Shown piece by piece: positions 22,332 through 27,035 of a DNA stretch of 27,035 nucleotides. Source of the DNA: UMGS1498 sp900552335 (GTDB lineage: Bacteria; Bacillota_I; Bacilli_A; RF39; UBA660); assembly GCA_902477075.1 (NCBI GenBank), contig CABSFU010000012.1:1-27035 (forward strand), in the 5' to 3' direction. How positions within the stretch are numbered: the stretch's first letter is position 1; each line of letters starts with the position of its first letter. The notes beneath the pieces are model-generated. The model was not told the origin of the DNA. It was given only the letters and a program-made list of their open reading frames with translations, and searched no databases. A program made the translations under genes and the position numbers.

Positions 22332-22981
22332 TGAACGACTTGCTAGAAAATAATTTGGATGATTTAGATTTGGAAGAAAAGCCTCATTTTGATATTGATG
22401 AATCTTTCAATGATTTAGTTGAAGGAGAAGATCAAGAGGTAAAAAACGAATCTAGCATAAAAAATTTTTTCGAGATTGCCAATGAAAATGTAAAAGCAGC
22501 AACTGAAATATTTAATAAAAGTGTTGCTATGAAAGATAAATTATTACAACAAGCAGAAGCGTTAAAAAAGCAACGAAAAGATCATGAAGAAAAAACAAAA
22601 TTAGAAGTTGAAAGAATAACTGCTTATCGTGATGAATTAAAAGAAAAATATGGCAAAAAGAAACAAGAATTAGAAGAATTCCAAAAAGAATTAAAAGAAC
22701 AACAACAATCTTTTGAGGAAGATAAATTAACTTTTGAAAAAGAAAAAAAGAAATTTATGGACCAAAAAAAAGAAGAAAAAAGACAACAAGAAGAATTTAT
22801 TGCTAATAAAGAAGCAAAAATTAAAATAGAAAAAGAAAAACTAGAAATGGAAAAAAATAATTTACAACAAGATCGTATCAAATATGAACAAGATCAAAAG
22901 GAATTAGAACAAAATTTAAAAAGATTTAATGAATTGGTTTCCAATTTTACTAGTGGAATGGAAAAATTCAATGAAGAATAA
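22331..22981 (+). CDS. Coiled-coil protein B, paralogue of A
   Basis: A 216-residue cytoplasmic protein. It has an acidic N-terminus (DDLDLEEKPHFDIDESFNDL), then FFEIANENVKAATEIFNK, which mirrors the block in protein A. A coiled coil runs from about 60 to 190 and the end is LKRFNELVSNFTSGMEKF. The C-terminal pattern RF-x-E-L-V-x-x-F-x-S-G is shared with A, so the two are paralogues, probably forming a heteromeric filament or scaffold. Translation is coupled through TAATG. A hairpin terminator overlaps its stop. Function is unknown. Confidence 0.88.
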   Translation: MNDLLENNLDDLDLEEKPHFDIDESFNDLVEGEDQEVKNESSIKNFFEIANENVKAATEIFNKSVAMKDKLLQQAEALKKQRKDHEEKTKLEVERITAYRDELKEKYGKKKQELEEFQKELKEQQQSFEEDKLTFEKEKKKFMDQKKEEKRQQEEFIANKEAKIKIEKEKLEMEKNNLQQDRIKYEQDQKELEQNLKRFNELVSNFTSGMEKFNEE

Positions 22982-23003
22982 TCAACTACTGTTGATTATT
23001 TTT
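22980..23003 (+). terminator. Terminator after the coiled-coil pair
   Basis: AATCAAC (22980-22986), loop TACT, GTTGATT (22991-22997), then ATTTTT. Confidence 0.8.
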
Positions 23004-23016
23004 GTTAGGAGGCTAT

Positions 23017-23811
23017 ATGGTACAAGAACATTTTCACAATAGAAGTAGTAACTATAATAAGACAATTGCAATATTTGCAGATATCCATTATTCTAAAAAT
23101 TATCCTTTACAAATATTGGATGATATTATTCAAAACATTCAAAAAAATAAACCAGATTATATATGTATTCCTGGTGATATTATAGATGACGCTAGTGTTT
23201 TAAAAACAGAAGAAATAAGTAAATTAATAGATTTTTTCAAGGAATTATCTTTCATTGCACCATTGATTCTATCTTATGGTAATCATGATGAAGTAACCAT
23301 TCGTTTTCACAAAAGTAAATATGCAGATACTTCAAAATTCTTTCATTCTTTAAACAAAATGAATCAAATTTATTTTTTAGATAATAAAAATTTATTGTTC
23401 GATTCTTTAAACTTCATTGGTTATCATCCAAATTATACTTACTTTGAATCAAAAGAAAAAACAAAATTAGAAAATATAGATCAAATAGAAAAATTAATCA
23501 TTCCTAATAAGTGTAATATTTTATTATGTCACTCACCAATTCAAATTTTAAACTATCCTTTAAAAGTAAATTATATTTTGTCAGGTCATATGCATAATGG
23601 ATTAGTTTTAGCAAAAGAAAATAAGAAAAATAGAGGATTAGTTGGACCATATTCTACACCTTTTCCAAAATTGAGTAGAGGAACTATTCAAAAAGAAGAT
23701 GTAACTCTAATTATAACTGGTGGTGCCAAAAAAATATCCAATAGTTCTTCCATTTTATTACGACCACTTAACAAAATATACCCAATTGAAATCGATTATC
23801 TAATAATTTAA
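23017..23811 (+). CDS. Calcineurin-like metallophosphoesterase
   Basis: The protein is about 264 residues. All family metal motifs are present: FADIHYS (D22, H24), GDIIDD (G53-D54), GNHDE (88-92), LLCHSP and SGHMHNG. This is the YaeI/YkuE type of two-metal phosphoesterase. YkuE-like enzymes act outside the membrane, but here no signal peptide or anchor is visible, so it should be cytosolic. The substrate is unknown. ATG 23017 follows AGGAGG; a TTG 15 bases upstream overlaps that site. The gene stands alone between a terminator and a zinc-ribbon gene. Confidence 0.9.
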   Translation: MVQEHFHNRSSNYNKTIAIFADIHYSKNYPLQILDDIIQNIQKNKPDYICIPGDIIDDASVLKTEEISKLIDFFKELSFIAPLILSYGNHDEVTIRFHKSKYADTSKFFHSLNKMNQIYFLDNKNLLFDSLNFIGYHPNYTYFESKEKTKLENIDQIEKLIIPNKCNILLCHSPIQILNYPLKVNYILSGHMHNGLVLAKENKKNRGLVGPYSTPFPKLSRGTIQKEDVTLIITGGAKKISNSSSILLRPLNKIYPIEIDYLII

Positions 23812-23877
23812 AATTTTATTTATTTTTCACAATAATTTCAAAAATTATTCTTATAATAAAACAGGAAGGAGGATTTT

Positions 23878-24951
23878 ATGATATGCAATAAATGTAAGAA
23901 AAAACAAGGATTTTTTGATCGCTATTGCTCAGAATGTGGAACAAAATTAGAACATAAAAAATTAACGAAAGAGGAAACAAAAAAGTTAAAAAAATATAGT
24001 TTAATCCTTATTATCATAATATGCTTATTGTTTTTTGGATGTCGAACTGTTCAATATCTCCGTAGTCCAGAGTATCAGGCTTTAAATTATTTTAAAGCAA
24101 TTGCAAATAATGATGTAGATAAAATATATACTTATTTAAATCAAAAAGAAGGAGACTTCGTCAGTGCATCTATATTGAGTGAAAAAATGGAGGTAATAGG
24201 TGACATAAAAGATTACCAAGTTACAAGCATAAAACAATATCAAAATTATGTCATCGTATCTATTCGTTATACAACAAGTAGTGGAACTAATTCGGTTAAT
24301 ATTAAGATGATAAAAACAAATAATTTTTTTCAACCTTATGATGTAATAAGTGGCAAAATAGTAGAAAATATTGAGTTTAAACTTCCTACTGGAGCAACAC
24401 TTGAAATAGATGGAATAGATATGTCAAGTTATAAAAAAACAGAAGATAGTTATGATAGTTACATTATTTCTAGTATGATAAAAGGAACTTATCATGTTAA
24501 AATTGTAATAAATGACATTACAGTAGAAGACGATGTAGATGTTGAAAACAATGGGGTATATACGATTTCTAATGTGAAATTAGAAGAAGAATTAAGTGAA
24601 ACTCTTGCTTTAAAGACAAAAGAAGAATTAAATTATTGGTATACATCCATATTGTCTAAAAGAACTTTTGATGAGATAAAAGATCATTATAATACAGCTT
24701 CCAAAAGCGTTTTAAAAAGTAGTTATAATAGTTTTAAAAGAAATATTAATGAAAATATTACTTCTATTTCTGTTATAGATTTAGAAGAAAGACAAGTTAC
24801 TTATTCCTCTAATGGTAAATTATGTATTACTTATTTAGTTGATCAAGAAATTCAAACAGATGAAAAAACATATGATTATTCTAATTATATAAAAGTAGAA
24901 TATGATTACGTAAATGAAACCTATGAAATTTATAATATAAGTAAAAAATAA
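23878..24951 (+). CDS. Zinc-ribbon membrane protein, TcaA/YvbJ-like
   Basis: The 357-residue protein begins with a zinc ribbon (C3, C6, C17, C20 in CNKC and CSEC). A basic linker, one membrane helix (about 41-55) and a large outside region follow. The outside part looks like two or more small domains, including a GATLEIDG-type beta domain (about 177-240) and an NTF2-like C-terminal domain (about 250-357). The layout matches TcaA of Staphylococcus and YvbJ of Bacillus, membrane proteins linked to glycopeptide response and envelope stress; the sequence match is loose. A TATAAT (23852-23857) and GGAAGGAGG precede the ATG. A strong terminator follows. Confidence 0.75.
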   Translation: MICNKCKKKQGFFDRYCSECGTKLEHKKLTKEETKKLKKYSLILIIIICLLFFGCRTVQYLRSPEYQALNYFKAIANNDVDKIYTYLNQKEGDFVSASILSEKMEVIGDIKDYQVTSIKQYQNYVIVSIRYTTSSGTNSVNIKMIKTNNFFQPYDVISGKIVENIEFKLPTGATLEIDGIDMSSYKKTEDSYDSYIISSMIKGTYHVKIVINDITVEDDVDVENNGVYTISNVKLEEELSETLALKTKEELNYWYTSILSKRTFDEIKDHYNTASKSVLKSSYNSFKRNINENITSISVIDLEERQVTYSSNGKLCITYLVDQEIQTDEKTYDYSNYIKVEYDYVNETYEIYNISKK

Positions 24952-24956
24952 AAAGT

Positions 24957-24998
24957 AGACTAATTGATTATTTTTTGGTATAATTAATTAGTCTTTTT
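24957..24998 (+). terminator. Strong terminator before the RNase J paralogue
   Basis: AGACTAATTGATTA (24957-24970) pairs with TAATTAATTAGTCT (24981-24994) through one G-T, then Ts to 24998. TATAAT within the 3' arm is probably chance. Confidence 0.85.
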
Positions 24999-25020
24999 AC
25001 ATGAAAAGAAAGGAGAAATT

Positions 25021-26667
25021 ATGAGTAAAATAAAAATATTTAGTTTAGGTGGACTAAATGAAAACGGAAAAAATATGTATGTTGTAAACATCGATGAGAA
25101 TATTTTTGTACTGGATGCTGGGTTAAAATATGCGGATGATAGAATGTTAGGAATTGACTATATTATTCCAAATTTTGACTATTTGAAAGAAAATAAGAAA
25201 AAGATAAAAGGCCTTTTTATTACACATGGTCATGATAGTCAAATGGGAGCTATTGCAGATATTGTAAGAGAAATTCCTAATATTAAGGTGTATGGTACAG
25301 AATTTACATGTGCTTTGTTAAAAACGGAATTAGAAGAAGAAAAGTTAGATACAAAGTGCTTAACCATTATTAAACCTCATCAAAAAATTAACTTTGGTCC
25401 TTTATCTGTCTTTCCTATTTCTTTAACCCATTCTGTTCCGGGAAATGTAGGGTATGTTATTAATACACCAGATGGTGCTATTGTATATACTGGTAATTTT
25501 TTATTTGATCAAACAGTACCAGAACCATATAAGATGGACATTGGAAAATTAGCTTATGTTGGTAAGCAAGGTGTTCTTTGTTTAATGAGTGAGTCATTAT
25601 ATTCTGAAAAAAAGGGTTTTACAACACCAAATAATCGTATTGATCATATTATTTTAGAAACATTGACAAAAAATGAAGGAAGAATCCTTTTTAACTTATT
25701 TCAAGCACAAATTTACCGTATGCAAGAAATTTTTAATCAAATTATGCATACTGATAGAAATGTTGTTATTATCGGTAAAAAAATTGAAAATATTATTAAT
25801 ACATCTATTGATAATGGATACATTGATTTTGATAAATCCAGAATTTTAAACATTCATCATGTCAGCGATGAAGGAATTATTGTTTTAATCTTTGATGAAA
25901 GAGAAAAACCATTTTCTAACATGAATCGTATTATTAAAGGATTTGATAAATTTATAAAACTATCAGAGGAAGATACAGTTGTGTTTGCTTCACCAATTTA
26001 TGATGGTATGGAAAAAAGTGCTACTAAGGTATTTGATGATATTTCTAAAATCGGTACCAACATGGTAATTTTGTCTAGTAAAAAATATCTTGGTAGTCAT
26101 GCTTCTAGTGAAGATTTGATGATGATGATTAACTTGATGAATCCAAAATATTATTTTCCTGTTATTGGTGAATATCGTCATCAAGTAGAAAATGCTAAGT
26201 TGGCAGAAAAAATGGGAATGAAAAAAGATCATATTATTTTGAGATTAAATGGAGAAGTTACTACTTTTGAAAATGGTAAGTTGGTTAAAAGTGATGACAA
26301 AATTAAAATTGATGAAATTTTGATTGATGGAAAAGCTAGTGGAGATGTTGGAGAACTTGTCTTAAAGGATAGAGAATTGCTTGGGGATAATGGAATTGTA
26401 ATTGTGAGTGTATCGATTGATAAACAAACTAAAAAAGTAATTGCTGGCCCTGAAATATTAACAAGAGGTTTTATTTATGTAAAAGACAATTTAGAGGTAA
26501 TTAAAGAGGCAAGTAGAATATCTCTTGAAGTAATTGAAGAAAATACAAATACAAAATACGTTGATTTTAACAAGGTTAAATTAGGTATTCGTGATCGATT
26601 GGGAAAATATTTATATAAAGAGACAGAATGCAAGCCGATGATTTTGATTGTAATGCAAGAAGTTTAA
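25021..26667 (+). CDS. RNase J family protein with a degenerate active site
   Basis: The 548-residue protein is full length, with metallo-beta-lactamase, beta-CASP and C-terminal domains as in RNase J. The usual HxHxDH motif reads H69-G-H71-D-S73-Q74, so the Asp and last His are missing. TGDF is TGNF (N159 for the bridging Asp), NIHR is QIYR (Tyr for His), and PVHGEYR is PVIGEYR (I382 for His). H137 and H360 remain. It is therefore unlikely to cut RNA and may act as a non-catalytic partner of a true RNase J, going further than RNase J2 of Bacillus. GAAAGGAG gives the ribosome site. Confidence 0.88.
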   Translation: MSKIKIFSLGGLNENGKNMYVVNIDENIFVLDAGLKYADDRMLGIDYIIPNFDYLKENKKKIKGLFITHGHDSQMGAIADIVREIPNIKVYGTEFTCALLKTELEEEKLDTKCLTIIKPHQKINFGPLSVFPISLTHSVPGNVGYVINTPDGAIVYTGNFLFDQTVPEPYKMDIGKLAYVGKQGVLCLMSESLYSEKKGFTTPNNRIDHIILETLTKNEGRILFNLFQAQIYRMQEIFNQIMHTDRNVVIIGKKIENIINTSIDNGYIDFDKSRILNIHHVSDEGIIVLIFDEREKPFSNMNRIIKGFDKFIKLSEEDTVVFASPIYDGMEKSATKVFDDISKIGTNMVILSSKKYLGSHASSEDLMMMINLMNPKYYFPVIGEYRHQVENAKLAEKMGMKKDHIILRLNGEVTTFENGKLVKSDDKIKIDEILIDGKASGDVGELVLKDRELLGDNGIVIVSVSIDKQTKKVIAGPEILTRGFIYVKDNLEVIKEASRISLEVIEENTNTKYVDFNKVKLGIRDRLGKYLYKETECKPMILIVMQEV

Positions 26668-26669
26668 TG

Positions 26670-26697
26670 AAAGTACTTGAAAAAAGTACTTTTTTTG
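26670..26697 (+). terminator. Terminator after the RNase J paralogue
   Basis: AAAGTACTT (26670-26678) and AAGTACTTT (26684-26692) pair across GAAAA and run into Ts. Confidence 0.88.
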
Positions 26698-26729
26698 TGT
26701 AGAATGAGTAATAGATAAAGAATAGTAAT

Positions 26730-26885
26730 ATAGTTTGTAAGTTGGAGGTACACATAAAAATAATGTACACTATTTGTAAACGGGGGGGGGATATATCCCT
26801 TTTTATAAAAAATAAAATGTAATATTCTAGTTTACAGTGAAAACAAACTATAATAAAGTATAGAGTATTTAAAAAAGGAAATACT
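26730..26885 (+). other. Structured leader of the prepilin gene
   Basis: Nested inverted repeats fill this stretch: ATAGTTTGT (26730-26738) with ACAAACTAT (26843-26851), GTAAAC (26776-26781) with GTTTAC (26830-26835), and GGGATATATCCC (26788-26799) followed by TTTTTAT like a small attenuator. A TATAAT sits at 26849-26854. AGTATTT (26864-26870) and AAATACT (26879-26885) form another hairpin just before the ribosome site. I recognise no known riboswitch class. Confidence 0.4.
26782..26790 (+). repeat. Homopolymer run of nine G
   Basis: Nine consecutive G in a region otherwise nearly all A and T, 118 bases before the prepilin ATG. The run is fused to the palindrome GGGATATATCCC. Runs of this length slip during replication and often mark phase-variable promoters of surface structures, but a sequencing or assembly effect is also possible. 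Confidence 0.9.
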
Positions 26886-26907
26886 AAAAGAAGTGAGGAG
26901 TATAAAT

Positions 26908-27035
26908 ATGAAAAATAAAGGATTTACATTAATTGAATTATTAGCTGTAATAGTAATATTGTCAGTGATTACATTAATAACAGTACCAATGATATTAGGA
27001 GTAATAGAAGATAGTAGGAAAAGTAGTTTTAAAGT
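26908..27035 (+). CDS. Type IV prepilin-like protein, cut by the window edge
   Basis: The first 42 residues are visible. MKNKGFTLIELLAVIVILSV is a perfect prepilin signal: short basic leader, cleavage after G5, F6 as the new first residue, E10 at mature position 5, then one hydrophobic helix. It may be a major pilin, a minor pilin or a ComGC-like competence pseudopilin. The rest lies beyond the window, so the class cannot be settled. AAGTGAGGAG is the ribosome site. The leader is unusual, with a G9 run and several inverted repeats. Confidence 0.92.
   Translation, partial: MKNKGFTLIELLAVIVILSVITLITVPMILGVIEDSRKSSFK

Noticed and set aside
22624..22881. Minus-strand Ser/Phe-rich frame opposite coiled-coil protein B
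   Set aside because: It is a typical shadow of an E/K-rich coiled coil and has no independent signals.
21396..22981. Possible SMC, RNase Y or phage tail-fibre identity for the coiled-coil proteins
   Set aside because: No Walker motifs, KH or HD domain, and no phage genes nearby. Similarity would rest only on the coil.
24964..24985. TTGATT and TATAAT as a promoter for the RNase J paralogue
   Set aside because: The spacing is far too short and both lie inside a strong terminator hairpin.
1..27035. CRISPR arrays, tRNA or rRNA genes, insertion sequences
   Set aside because: I saw no regularly spaced repeats, no cloverleaf-type sequence, no rRNA segment and no transposase in the window.

Overview
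The window comes from a strongly AT-rich, low-GC Gram-positive genome of the Bacilli type. It carries Bacillus-style neighbour pairs (mrnC-rlmB-sigma factor, ylbD-ylbE-rsmD, rpsU-yqeY), a LexA repressor with Bacillus-type SOS boxes, and the sporulation protein SpoIIP. TGA is used as an ordinary stop. It resembles an uncultured gut Bacilli/Erysipelotrichia/RF39-like spore former, but the exact taxon cannot be read from the sequence.

Region 1 (1 to about 6840) looks like a decayed mobile island. It opens with a 60-codon fragment of a ParA-type ATPase and closes with the C-terminal end of a large serine recombinase that has lost its N-terminus and carries an in-frame stop. Between them is an intact peptide-antibiotic resistance module: response regulator, intramembrane-sensing histidine kinase, and a BceAB-type ABC transporter. 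The same operator (TTACA-N4-TGTAA plus a half site 21 bp on, then ACGAC at a fixed offset) lies before the transporter and before a free-standing GT51 peptidoglycan glycosyltransferase, so that enzyme probably belongs to the regulon. A small Xre-type regulator on the minus strand has no standard start codon and faces a divergent, repeat-rich promoter.

Region 2 (6866-16701) is mainly core genes: ribosome biogenesis GTPase RbgA, Mini-RNase III, RlmB, a SigH-like sigma factor, a CmpB-family membrane protein, QueH, LexA, a COG2426 membrane protein, UvrA, a SirA-like protein, YlbD, YlbE and RsmD. Divergent from lexA is an unlisted 43-residue membrane peptide. Its promoter holds a LexA box exactly between the -35 and -10, so it is probably an SOS-induced division inhibitor or similar effector.

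Region 3 (16763-19110) is a compact bacteriocin cassette. It has a C39-peptidase ABC exporter, a 16-residue peptide translationally coupled to it, and two double-glycine precursors whose mature parts each contain a GxxxG motif and a single cysteine near the C-terminus. This fits a class IIb two-peptide bacteriocin with no obvious immunity gene.

Region 4 (19166-27035) has rpsU, yqeY, spoIIP followed by a small membrane protein, two overlapping coiled-coil paralogues of unknown function, a calcineurin-type phosphoesterase, a zinc-ribbon membrane protein, an RNase J paralogue that has lost most metal ligands, and the start of a type IV prepilin-like gene. The leader of the prepilin gene contains a run of nine G.
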